From Lasiosphaeria ovina (Eukaryota; Ascomycota; Sordariomycetes; Sordariales; Lasiosphaeriaceae), in NCBI GenBank assembly GCA_033439765.1, contig JAULSN010000004.1, positions 5,404,001 through 5,468,000 of the forward strand: a stretch of 64,000 nt of DNA, in the 5' to 3' direction. The notes under the pieces are model-generated. The model searched no databases. It was not told the DNA's origin and worked only from the letters and a program-made list of their open reading frames with translations. Positions 22,965 through 33,701 of the stretch are shown piece after piece. A program made the translations under genes and the position numbers. Numbering within the stretch: position 1 is the stretch's first letter; the number at the start of each line of letters is the position of its first letter.

Positions 22965-23654
22965 GGCGTCTTTGGTGGCGGTGCACGATGGCTAAGGTGG
23001 TAGCTACGTCGACGGCGATGGTGATGGTGATGGTGTGTCGTTGCTTAGTGGGGCTCTGTAGAGGGAGGACATTCGACAGCGACAGCGACAGAGCAAATCA
23101 CCCCGGCTCAAGTCATTTGCGAAAACATATCCAAGGCGTATTCCATGTGCCGTGATTTGACTGGAAACTTGACCACATCTCGTCCTTTGAACTCGAAGGA
23201 AGCTGTCTTGTTATTGCCCACCATTTAGAGCAGTTCCCCCAGGCTGTTGCTGCCTGAAGTGGCGCCACTGAGCCCATAACACAGTGGGGCTCCCTCTCTC
23301 CCCAAACTCAATCACTTTCATGAGAATGGACTGCTCCCAGACATGGAAGGTACGATGTACGGAGTACAGTAAGGCAGATCAGAATACCGTAATTGTTAAT
23401 GTGTAAGGTAAGGTAAAGTAAATAGAATTTCGGTTTCCATTTATCCTGGGAGACCCGACTTTCCTAAACCAGCCTCCCACACGACCAGATCACCCCAGCC
23501 CATCCATCCACCTTTACTCCTGCCCCTACCTAAACCCCCAAACAAGCCAGCCAGCCCCTTCCCCCCCGTTAATGCGCCATAATAAATGTTGAACGTGACC
23601 CCAGCCAAAAATTAACATTGAAGGAAATGCACTTCTCTACCTGCCCTGCCATCC
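22965..23654. other. Intergenic between cofactor D and the GH76 gene
   Basis: These 690 bp hold the promoter of cofactor D and the 3' flank of the GH76 gene. A GTAAGGTAAGGTAAAG tract lies near 23404-23420. There is no additional gene. Confidence 0.5.
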
Positions 23655-25199
23655 CTACTCCGCCGCCGCCAGCGCCGCAACAATAACGTCCATGGCAGAG
23701 CTGTGCGTCGTGGCGTTTGGCCCGCCACCCGCCGATGCCGGGCCAGCCCAGTCGATGCCGAGCTGGTTGAGTTCGTTGCGGTTGTTGGCCCAGATGGAGT
23801 CGGCGTTCTTGTTGATGGCGGAGCGGAAGACGTTCTGTGGGGCGGCAGCCTGTAGGTAGTGGAGGTTGCGCACGAAGATGCCCTTGAACTGCGAGCCGTC
23901 GGCGCCGCAGTTGGGTTCGCAGCGATCCGTCTCGTGGATGATGCCTGTGGTCGGGTCCGACAGGGCCGACAGGGCGGCCGCGGCGATGGCCGTGGCCTCG
24001 CTCAGGTACGAGCCGTCGCCCGTGGCCCTGGCCAGCTCGACGAGGCCGCCGAGCACGACGCCTTGGTTGTACGACCACGTCTGCTGGCCGTTGTTGACGC
24101 AGCTGCCGTCGTCGTTGATGCGCAGCCCGTCGTTGATGAGGCTGTTGGCATTAATCATACCGCTACCCTTGAACCACGCCCACTCAGCCTTGGCAACGCC
24201 CAGGTAGTAGTCCTTATTGCCCGGTACACGATTAGCAAGACTCGCCGCCACGCTCAGGTATAGCTCGTTGGCGATAGCGTTCTTGTACGCCCGCTCCTTG
24301 CTCCACCAGATACCCCCTCCGCACTTCTGGTCCGTGCCGTTCTTCATGTCCTCGAATATATGTTCTGCCATGTCCAGGTAGCCCTGCTGGCCTGTCACGT
24401 CCCACGACCGTATCAACGCAAGCGCCCACCACCCCTCGTCATCGTAGAAGTCGTTGATAAAGCCCGAGAAGCCCCGGGTATTCAACTCGCCCGGCCCCTG
24501 TGCTCTGCGGTGAAACTCATACTTGGTCATGACCAGGCCGTTGGCAGCCAGTCTCTTTTGCGTCGTGACAGAAGTCTTTTGCGCATTGTTATAAGTGTTG
24601 GCCATGACGCTGGCCACGCCCAGGGCCACGGCGTTTGCTTTGTCCAGCAAGGCCCAGTCGCCGAGAACCGTCAGGCAGTTGGCGCTATTCCACCAGCCTG
24701 CCGAGAGCCAGAGCCCCGTCGACGTGTCATACCACGCCTGAAGGGCCTTGGCTGCGTCTAGCGAGTTCCTGGCGTAGACAGCATCGGCCGTCTTGTGTAA
24801 GGGTGACGACACGACAAAGGCGGTAGCTCGGGCGGCCCAAAGAAGGCCCCATTTTGCGGATACCATGTTGATGATCAGTCTTGTGATTTGCGGGAGCGGT
24901 GGTCGATCAAGTACTAGGTAGGCAAATGGCGAGTCTCCCAAGACGGTGCTGGGCCTGCTCGTAGGGCCGGCCGGAAGACAACAGATGGTATAAATACTCG
25001 CCAAGGCCGCCGCGGCGACCACGGCGGCCGTGACTCTGCCGCCCAGAGCCAACGGTTTGCGGGAAGGAGTGGACGAAAATGTGGGCAGCACGGTTGGCCG
25101 TGTGAATTCTTTCGAGGCTGTGGGGCGTTCCTCCGATGATCCCCCCCATGATGCCCGACCGTCCGACTCCAGCTTGGAGTCCGAGTTGTGCCCAAACAT
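23655..25199 (-). CDS. GH76 family alpha-1,6-mannanase-like protein with an N-terminal membrane anchor
   Basis: A single open frame encodes 514 residues. The GH76 catalytic signature is clear: NDFYDDEGWWALAL with the paired aspartates at about 253-254. Typical repeats of the (alpha/alpha)6 barrel follow, including GGGIWWS, NAIANELYLSVAA and TWSYNQGVVLGGLVELA. Family members cleave or transglycosylate alpha-1,6-mannan. Fungal DCW1/DFG5 relatives act at the cell wall. This protein lacks a visible C-terminal GPI signal (it ends MDVIVAALAAAE) and has about 110 residues before the domain. That extension carries one hydrophobic segment at about 56-75 (VTAAVVAAAALASIY), suggesting a type II anchor. 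An internal ATG at 24866 (NMVSAKWGLLW) would give a shorter protein with a signal-peptide-like start, and the two starts cannot be separated by eye. Substrate could be the fungus's own wall mannan or external mannan. Confidence 0.88.
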   Translation of the reverse strand: MFGHNSDSKLESDGRASWGGSSEERPTASKEFTRPTVLPTFSSTPSRKPLALGGRVTAAVVAAAALASIYTICCLPAGPTSRPSTVLGDSPFAYLVLDRPPLPQITRLIINMVSAKWGLLWAARATAFVVSSPLHKTADAVYARNSLDAAKALQAWYDTSTGLWLSAGWWNSANCLTVLGDWALLDKANAVALGVASVMANTYNNAQKTSVTTQKRLAANGLVMTKYEFHRRAQGPGELNTRGFSGFINDFYDDEGWWALALIRSWDVTGQQGYLDMAEHIFEDMKNGTDQKCGGGIWWSKERAYKNAIANELYLSVAASLANRVPGNKDYYLGVAKAEWAWFKGSGMINANSLINDGLRINDDGSCVNNGQQTWSYNQGVVLGGLVELARATGDGSYLSEATAIAAAALSALSDPTTGIIHETDRCEPNCGADGSQFKGIFVRNLHYLQAAAPQNVFRSAINKNADSIWANNRNELNQLGIDWAGPASAGGGPNATTHSSAMDVIVAALAAAE

Positions 25200-26254
25200 G
25201 GCAAATGTAGTGGAAACTCTACGGCAAAGCCAAGCCGTCTAGTGTCGTATTGTAACCTTCACGCACGCCTCCTACGCAACAGTGTCTACGCAGCAAAGGG
25301 CCAGTCAGCGGGATGGCATGGTAGCATCTATAGATCCCCTTGGTGGGCCTGGTGGCTTACCGATGTTGTGGCTGGCATCAAGAGCAGGCAATAATGGTAG
25401 ATCGAGATGGGAAAATGAGCTATTGGCGGACCTTGGGCGCAAACAAGGCAAAGCAAACCACGTTGCCCCTAAGTATTCGAGACTAGAGCGAAGATTCATT
25501 GGAGTTTCTGTCGTGCGCCGGTCAAGGCGACTGTTTGCAGGATGGCTGCCATGGCCAAAGCGAAGCAAGTCCAAGAACAGCCCAGAGCAAATGGCAGGAG
25601 AGGAAAGTGACTCCGAGAACCCCGTGCGGCGCCCCAGCCCGTGTGGTTGGAGTTGAGATGGAGGTCCGCACGCGCGCGGTGCAACATATGACGCCGGTGG
25701 ACTGGGCGCACGGCAGCTATAATGACCTAGTCGACACCGGTGCGGGCGCCAACTATTGTCGGGAGATGGGTGTCAGCGGCGCTTCTTGTCGAACAATGCA
25801 CGTCCAGATCCGGAAGCTCAGGAGGCAGTGGATGCCGACGAAGCCGCATCAATTCTCGTTCTCGACACCAGTCATCAGGCATGGGCACTGGCGCATGTAT
25901 GATACCGGTTTAGTAGGCAGTTTCGGGCGTGGTACAACGGCGCCCACGCGACTTGCTCAGTCCGGTGTTTCTTCAAATCTTGGAAGAAAGCTACCTTACC
26001 CAATGCGTTCTCTCCTCTCTTCTTGTTGTTGTTGCACTACGTGCTTCGAAATTGCGTCGTGGCCGCGATGCGTTTGTGGGATACGATACTCAGTGCATCG
26101 CACATATGACTGCGCCAGGTTTGTGAGTTTGTTTCCTGCTCAACTCCAAAACAGCGGATAGAGAGATGAGGTCAACGGCGTGACTGGCCCATCAGGCTGC
26201 CAGCGGGTTCCGACTGACCAGAATATAGCCAGCCAGCCACCTCGGCTTGATGTT

Positions 26255-26283
26255 GCTCTCTCTCTCTCTTTCTCTCTCTCTCT
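26255..26283. repeat. (CT)n microsatellite
   Basis: A near-perfect CT dinucleotide run of about 29 bp with one TTT interruption. Confidence 0.75.
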
Positions 26284-29200
26284 ATCGGTTCTTAGACGTC
26301 TTGTGTTGCTATGACATGAGCTGGCCCAGGAAGGCGGCGCTTGCCAGCTGGTCCAACCTACTAGAGCTCGTGCTTGGTCGGAGCCCAATCGATAGGGCGA
26401 CGGTGCGAAGGTGTTGGGGTGGCGCAAGGTAGCCCGAGCCCGGGCAGTTGCGCGCATTTGCTGTTGCAAAAGATGTGGAGAGGGTGGTGAGGTCCAACGA
26501 GTTGTCTGGAAACCGAAACTGCAACCTCACCTCCAACCCCCTGCCTTCGTTGGGACCCCGGTAGCCGGACCCTAAAACTTCCAAGGGAAACTCCCACTGC
26601 CCAGGCCCGGTTACCCGGACTTCAGTGGACTGGCTATTTTTACACCTACCCCACATTCTCAAGATAGGTGGCCAAGCAAAGCCCAGTAATGGCAAGTAGG
26701 AACAAGCTTTTGATCCTTCTTCCGAACGCCGCGATGGAGAATGGAGGGCACAGCCGGCAGTGGGAATAATAATATACGGCGTATAGACAGCAGATCACAC
26801 ATCATTGCCCCCCTCTCATCCTCTGTCTCAGCGAAGTTGTTGGTTTTGTTAAGAGGGCGAGGCGCTCTTTCCATCGTCATCGGTAAATGTCCTGTATGGA
26901 CGTACATACGGTACTGTACGAATACTGTATGTACAGCCAGCATGGGGATCATGCATGTTCCCCGCAACCCCGCAGAACCTCCTCCAACTTCTCCAACCTC
27001 CGCTCTGTTTGTACCCCTGGATTCCGTCCGGTCCTGCTCTGTACGCAGTAAGGTTTTTAAACCCTTTTGACTGTTCGGTTTTCGCTCTTCACGACTTCAA
27101 TTCCCAAGCAACTAAAGGACGAAGACCTAAGGAGCAGAGGCAAGCGCAAGATTTGCGCTTGCCTCAAGCACAGGATTCGTTTTAAGCTTGCCCGTTTCTC
27201 GGCTTTTTTATTTGAATTATTTATTTTCCCTTGGTCATGTTTTCACTCTCTTCGGCTTACTCGCACAGGTTCGTTCCTTAGGTTGCGAGTCCGGCATCCG
27301 GACTCTTTCCCCGGCCCATTTTTTATAACTCTCATTCCTAGATTTCCAGGAGGCAAATTTCTCTACGGAACTCCCTTGATAACCCAACCTTCGGTGAGAA
27401 ACTGATGGTTGCATGGCTTGATTGGTTTTGCAGTTGCCCTGCGTACAAAGTGAAAGGGAGAGACGTCTCTGCGTCTCTCGGGCTCTAACCATGAATGGAA
27501 CTTTCAGGGGTGTTGCAAGGGCTTCCGTGTTGGAAAATTCTAGAAGGAGGGGTCTTGAGAGCCCCTTGCAAAGAACTCACATGTCAAGATCAAGGTTTTG
27601 TCGGCTCCTCCCCGCCGTATCGTCAAAGGTATCGGCTATACGGAATATCCCAGTCCGGCTGCGCGGCCTACCAACGAGTCTCATCATCAGTTCATCACGG
27701 CCCTCCGCGTCTTCTTGGGAAATGCCGAGATTGGCCATCTCCGGGCCCAAACCTCGCGCCTTCGACCTTCGAGCCCTGATCCCGGAATCAGGATCAAGTG
27801 GCTGTTTCCGAAGGCCTTGATGAGCCCCGTCACGGAGGAAGGCATTTCATCGCCGAGATACGAGTGCTTCCGTGTCACAAGACAAGACCTGTCTCGGCGG
27901 ACGAGCATGGACCAGACCAAATCCTTGTCTGGGAGCCCTCTCGGTGCCGCTGCCTGCCGGCAAAGTTTGCCGACGGACAAGGTTATTTCTCCCCCTGCGT
28001 TAGTTCGAGGCGGTTCACTTTACAAGACTGCCATTGGCCTCACTACGAAGATGGAGGACTCTTTGACCGATAGTCGACGACTCGGCATGTACAATACAAT
28101 CCGATAGCCAGGTACTAAGCAGTTGCACATCGACCTCGCCATCACACCGGTGTGGAACGACACATCGGGTCTGTTCTAAAGGATAAGTCGGGATTGGCAC
28201 CCCCTGCTCAGTTTGTCAGCAGTGGCTTGCCTGGGCGCTGGAGGCTGGGGCCACCTTGAGGCTGACCGTCTCTTCGGGATTGCGCGATGCCGATTTTCGT
28301 ATCTCTGGCGGCAAGAACGTGGCCGTTGATTACGCCTCACCGGCGATCTGGTCACCCAACTCGGCTCCTCCGACGAACCAAGGAGAGTTCGGATACTAGC
28401 CGCCCCAGTCTGATGATAATCTCCGTACCTCCCCGTACCCCCCTTCGCTCGCCGACGTGGCGCCATACTGACGGCGAGAGTATCAGTGCTGGGATTCTAA
28501 GTGAAACATCATCGAGGTCCGTGGGCGTCAGCTGAAATTTAGACCTTTTTCCTATTTTGGCCAGACTTGGGCTTGTTCCGGGGTCGGGAGACACAGGCGG
28601 CCGCGAGCCCCGCCGGGGCAGCGCCGGAGCCGGCTCCGCCTTGGCTTTCCTTGCCTAGTCTGCACTTGGGACAGAACGCCTCTTCTCTGCGCTTGGACAT
28701 TTGGGGGCGCCAACAGTGGCGTCGGGCTTTTAGCGATCAATGGCCAACTACGGAATGGTAGGCGCCTCCATGCAAGCCCAATCAGAATGGGTAGCCGCTG
28801 TGGCACATTATCCTTGTGCCCCCCTGTCAAACTCCCGAGGGCCGGCCAGAGTGGGACAAGACTCGACAATGATGAGGGGGCGCGGGTCGGACATATGTAT
28901 CGTACATACGGTGTACATGCATATAATATTCCAAGTTGCTCCGAGAACAACACACGTCGGAGCAGCCACAAGCAAGACATTTCCGTAGTGTACAAACCGT
29001 CGTGTCAAATTTCCGTTCCTGATAGAAGAAGCAATTGTGCTTGAAACCGAAACCAGGGGAACAAACATGAGGCTGAGAGCAGAGGAACGAAAATTTGAAT
29101 CGGAGACATGGAAAAAGGAAGCAACGAACAGCAAAATATTTCTGACACGTCACACGGGATCGGGGAACAAATGGGAAGATTCCGGTTCATCCCTGTGGTA

Positions 29201-29608
29201 TAGGGTCAAGCAAACACACGAAAGTACCCTACATTCCCAAGTATCCCGGCTGTTTAGCCAGGAGCTTTGTCAACGCGGGCGGGGTTTTCCTAGGCCGGCT
29301 CCGAACCCGTTTGACAAAACGGAACGGAGTTATGAGCAAAGTTAAGAAGATAAACCAGCTACGTACGGACTATCTGTAAGCCTTCGGGAGTTACCTGTCA
29401 TGTCTCGGAAGACGGACCAAGACAGGGGGAGGGGACGAAACGCAAACTACTTACCTACCTTATCCAATACGGATGCTGGAAAACAAAAACCGCCTCCTTT
29501 TCTTCTCTCCCAAATGTTTCTAACTAACTACGTAACTACCTCGCAGTATCAACTACCGTTTCCTTATAACAACACAAAAGCCTCCTGCGTCGCCGTGTGC
29601 GACGTGAT

Positions 29609-29634
29609 GTGACATGACATGACATGACATGACA
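29609..29634. repeat. (TGACA)n repeat
   Basis: About five tandem pentamers of TGACA occur in intergenic DNA. Confidence 0.7.
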
Positions 29635-30169
29635 CAACACGGGGGGTGGGGGTCTGGGGAGTTAAGATGGTGTGACAACCGGCCGGTTCGAGAAGCGATA
29701 ATGCAGCCGCTTTTTTTTCTCGAGGTCGAGTCCACATACACACGACGTACTATCACGACATGTGTATTCTCCAACCACCTATCTTAAGTGCACGAAACAA
29801 TGTAGAACCGGACAAACGTTGGGCACACACCGACCGGACGACACGAGAGACATTTCCATAACCAGACCTTGGCGCCAGGGCAAAAGAAAAACCGACAGGT
29901 CAGTTACACGAACACGAACACGATACGCAGACGCCACACGCACATTAGAAGACTTGAAGTGGGGAAAAAAAAGGAGATGTGATCGCCGACTCGCAGCAGC
30001 AGCCTGACAGATCGGGACTCCCTTGCGTCCCCGTCACACCTGGTCATAGCGACTGACACCTATCCATAGGGTAGAAGCATCGGAGAACGTTCTTCGATGT
30101 GACGGACTGAAAAACAGGAGAAAAAAGGGGGCGGCATAGCGCAATGTTTTTCCTTGACACCCCCTTGGG

Positions 30170-30193
30170 CAAACAAACAAACAAACAAACAAA
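30170..30193. repeat. (CAAA)n microsatellite
   Basis: Six tandem copies of CAAA. Confidence 0.75.
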
Positions 30194-30875
30194 CCACGTT
30201 TTAATACACGAGTGAGACAGAAGCAAGCGTCAAATAATACTAGGGTTACGAAAATTAGGTAACTGGGTAGTTTGGGTAACTCTCTCTCGTCTTGTCAAAT
30301 TACTACATAGAGTTTCCTAATCCGCCTCATTACAAGGGATTTCTCGAAAATAAAGAAAGGAAAGGATCGCCTGAGGAAGAACAAGCCCATTAATTTTTCT
30401 GGCCTAGTAGAGCTACTAGAAGCCAAAATTGCGAGAGGGACAAACAGATACGAGCAAACCAACCACACAAGTTACAACAAGTGGCGTGAAGTTAGTGCGG
30501 GGAGGGGAGAGAGAAAATTGATAAGTCACAAATAAAGAAAACTCAAACCTAAACACAGCCAGTTACAACAAGTCTTCTCTTCTCATTTTCGGACGCCGTA
30601 TCCTACCCCACCCCGCTGCTATTGCCCATTTCCGTTCCCAGCCGCCGTAAGGCGTATCCTTGGTCTGGTGAATCCATTCTGTCTAAAAATTTTGGCGCGC
30701 CGAAACAGAGGAAAATAAAAACCGAAAGCTAGATCCGAACCTCCCATCCTCTATGTAGTGATTTATTTTTTCCTTTTTCTGTTTTTTCTCTTCAAGTCTT
30801 CAATCTTCTTTTCCCACCGCCGTTACTTTTTTCCCTTCCCAATTTTGTTTACCCGTGACGCCTTCCTGTAGAACC

Positions 30876-30909
30876 AAAAAAAAGAAGAAAAAAAAAAAAA
30901 GAAAAGAAA
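30876..30909. repeat. A-rich low-complexity run
   Basis: A run of A interrupted by single G residues, about 34 bp. It could be a degenerate poly(A) or plain low complexity. Confidence 0.6.
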
Positions 30910-31933
30910 CGATTGTTGTTCCTCCGTCTCCTACTCCAAAAGTACCGATGCTCAAAAGTACCACCACGACAGGCGGTGGGCTCAGCAGGGGTGGGGGGGC
31001 GTGTAGCAAAAGTACCTTCCAAAAAAGAACAAAACTGGACGAATCCCGATATTCCCGACCAGCTGGGTAGGTAGGGATGCCGTAGCCGACCGATGCTGCG
31101 TGGGCCCGTCCGTGGGAGGGAGACAGGCCGAGAGGAGCGAGGGTTGACAGTGGGTTTCGTTAAATTGGCGGCGTCACAGGATCCCAAGACACCGGAAACG
31201 GACCCGCCTTTTTTCCTTTTTTCTCTTTTAGCGAACGATATGGCCCCCAAAAAGCCGCGACGGAACGCTGCTGGAGCCGAGAAATCGAGGACGGACGGGC
31301 TTCGAGAAGTGGGCTGCGAGCCAGGGATAGATATTCGCACAAGAACAGAAAAAAGGCGCCCGAGTTTCGTGATGTTGGCCGCAAATAGCGAAAGCGTCTA
31401 GAAAACAGGCCGGTGTTTATTTTCGCTCGGTAGGTATCGCAGTGTCTTGAAAAGGTCGGTCTCCGTCAGGCCAGGGCCAAACATTGACCGTTCCGTAGCG
31501 GGCCGCCCACCGCCGGTCCGTTTGTCCATGGGTTTCGATTTTTGGTAGGACGAAGTTTTTGACACTGTTTACCTGCTATTGCTAGAAGTTAGCCTCAAAC
31601 GGTTCTTTCAAAGCCGCAGCGTGCGTCTATTGCAAACGAGAGCGCCGAGACAGCTGGGAATTTGTTTTCCAGGTTCGAGAGATGAGATCACGCCCGCCAC
31701 TTGGGTGCGCCTCCAGCTCTCTCCCCCTCTGCGCCTGTGCCTGTGCCCATGCTCATCCCCCCCCTGTCGGCTCGGCTTTGGTGTGCCCTGGAGACTCTGA
31801 GATGGAGGGGGCGTGCCCGTTCCCGCTTGGGGCGAGGCTCGGAAACGCACGTCACTGGATGGGGAGCAACGACGCATCTGAGCGCAACGCAGGGCAAGGT
31901 TGTACTGTACCTTACTGTACTGTGGACAGTACA

Positions 31934-31978
31934 GGACGGACTGGGTTTGGACGGACTGGGCTTGGACGGACTGGGGGG
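31934..31978. repeat. Three-copy 15-bp tandem repeat
   Basis: Three copies of GGACGGACTGGGYTT lie head to tail, the third ending in GGG. The 15-bp unit is a multiple of three, but no coding frame through it is convincing. Confidence 0.75.
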
Positions 31979-32150
31979 ACACCACCACACCACTCGCTGC
32001 TTCACCGGCCGGCTACAACTCACCTGCACAATCCGACGACATCAGACCAACCACGGCCCTCCCTTCCCTCCAGCAACCCTCCCCGGGCGCACGCACCAGA
32101 TCCGGGGTACCGTACATACCGCCCATGCTGGGCCAGGCACAGGGCCCGGC

Positions 32151-32315
32151 TTAGGCATTTTCTATGCAGGGACGACACGTGTTGATCTTGCAGTACCGGC
32201 ATTCAAAGATCCACCAGTGGGGTCCCGAGTGGCAGATGTGGCAGGTCCACTGGATCAGTGTGCTGTCCGACTTGATCATCTTGAAGGAATGCGCGCAGTG
32301 GGTAGTATTAGCCAT
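32151..32315 (-). CDS. Small (54-residue) cysteine-rich, probably zinc-binding protein of unknown function
   Basis: A single-exon frame starts at an ATG in an excellent context (CAACCATGG) at 32315 and ends at TAA 32151-32153. The peptide starts MANTTHCAHSFKMIKSDS and contains three CxxC pairs: CHIC at 25-28, CRYC at 39-42 and CRPC at 47-50. An additional Cys7-His9 pair sits near the N-terminus. The GPHWWIFECRYC core is compact. The spacing looks like a zinc ribbon or treble-clef fold. I believe short homologues with a C-H-S-G-P-H-W core exist in other filamentous ascomycetes, but that is from memory. No signal peptide is visible, so a nuclear or cytoplasmic role is more likely than a secreted effector. 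It is the only gene I can support in the surrounding 16 kb. At 54 residues it would be missed by a usual length cutoff. A further 3' exon cannot be excluded. Confidence 0.72.
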   Translation of the reverse strand: MANTTHCAHSFKMIKSDSTLIQWTCHICHSGPHWWIFECRYCKINTCRPCIENA

Positions 32316-32764
32316 GGTTGCCGAGCCGCGGTTGTTTGAAATGAACCTGTGAGGTAAGGCCAGGTGAGGTCAAGTTAGGTTAGGTAAGGTAGCAGTTGAT
32401 GGTCGCTGCCGGGGGCCTGCAAAGTCGAGCTTTTTTGCGGGCCGATACCGAGACAAGTTGTGGGCTGGGACAGGCTAAGCCGAAGGCTAAGTGTGCAGTG
32501 CAGTGCAGTGCAGCGTTAGAGAGAGAAAAAAAAACAGCCTGGCGCCTTGGGTTCCTTAGGTTGCCTAGCACAACGGAGCTTTTAGCTTCGGTCCCGTATT
32601 AGTTGAGGGCGCCCGAGGACATCGGACGGCAACGGCTCGGCGGCCGTCGTCTTCACTCTGCACTCACCGAAGATAGCGAGTCCGGCTCCGAGATCAGATA
32701 AGAGAAAGAGTTGCTTGACTATTTTGGTGTCAAGGTCTTTATCAAAAAAAGGGAGCCAAACTAA

Positions 32765-32785
32765 GTCTGTCTGTCTGTCTGTCTG
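32765..32785. repeat. (GTCT)n microsatellite
   Basis: Five tandem GTCT units lie about 450 bp upstream of the 54-residue gene's start. Confidence 0.75.
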
Positions 32786-33678
32786 GGCAGGCGTGGGCGG
32801 GATGTGGTTGGGTTCGTTCGAGAAGAGTTGGAGTTGTTGCGGATGATGGGATGGAGTTGTCTGTAACTGAGGAAGGAGGGCCGGCTATTTATCAACTCCA
32901 GGTTTGAGACAAGGACAAGGGCCAGTCCGATCGATCATGTCCTGATGGCAAGTGGGCGGTGAGCAAAAGGAGGACGGGGAAGGAGAAAGGAAAAAGAGTA
33001 CAAGATGGAATCTGGTTGAGTTGTTTGTCAAACGTGGCATCCGTGACGGCAAGGGTGGTTGTAGAGCTGCAGAGGTAAACGGGAGCGAGGAGGCGGCTTT
33101 TGTCCTGTTTAGCGAGTCCAGAGTCCAGAGTGGAGGCTATCCGGGAGACGAGGACGTCGAGGTCTGGGCTGCCATGCGGTAGTCGAACGGTCTTCTGACG
33201 ACTTGGATGGCACTTCGCCGGGGGCGAGCCAGAAAGCTGCTTGGGATGGGCCCAATGATATGCGCCGCCTAGGCATGATGGAAGCGTGGGAAGACTTCCG
33301 GTTCCGAAGAAGGGGATCCCATAATCGGGGGCATGGATCGAGCGAAAAGAGTGGGCTACTAGACTGTCCTCCCTGCTTCTTATTAGACTGACGTGACTAG
33401 TAACTATGATGTACCGAACATCCTTTTTTTCTCCCTCGCTGACGGGTCGAGCCAGAGCTTTCCCTGCGGGATTCGTCCGTTGGCTACGCACCAGCCGAAT
33501 GGCCCGGCAGGGCGAGCGTTGAAAGCGGTCGGCCTTGCGATAAGGCAGAGCATCCATGTCCGCCTCCATGGATGTAAAACCTGCAAATGTCTACATACCT
33601 ACCTATGTCCCATACCCAGGTGCGAGGCATGTATACATACATAACTTACCTTAAACAGTACTGTGTGTGTGTATGAGC

Positions 33679-33701
33679 ATGTATGTACGAAGTACATACA
33701 T
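33679..33701. repeat. 10-bp inverted repeat with 3-nt loop
   Basis: Perfect arms ATGTATGTAC and GTACATACAT flank GAA. The same arms recur at 39317-39337. Confidence 0.8.

Larger units (their letters stand above)
25200..32150. other. 7-kb gene-poor region
   Basis: No ORF has a recognised domain. The stretch 27.5-28.1 kb has fairly long open frames on both strands but no family I can name. Simple repeats include a CT tract, TGACA repeats, CAAA repeats, an A-rich run and a 15-bp triplicate, listed separately. GTACATAC-type motifs lie at 26902-26909, 26927-26934 and 28902-28909. I see no tRNA. Confidence 0.45.

Noticed and set aside
25499..26161. 220-codon plus-strand open frame upstream of the GH76 gene
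   Set aside because: It overlaps open frames on the other strand and has no conserved segment. It is more likely promoter-side DNA of the GH76 gene.
30849..31340. 163-codon minus-strand frame ending in a phenylalanine run
   Set aside because: The run is a translation of the A-rich low-complexity tract, and the rest has no domain.
32892..33569. 225-codon minus-strand open frame
   Set aside because: No motif, low-complexity ends and unlikely codon use. It lies in repeat-rich intergenic DNA.
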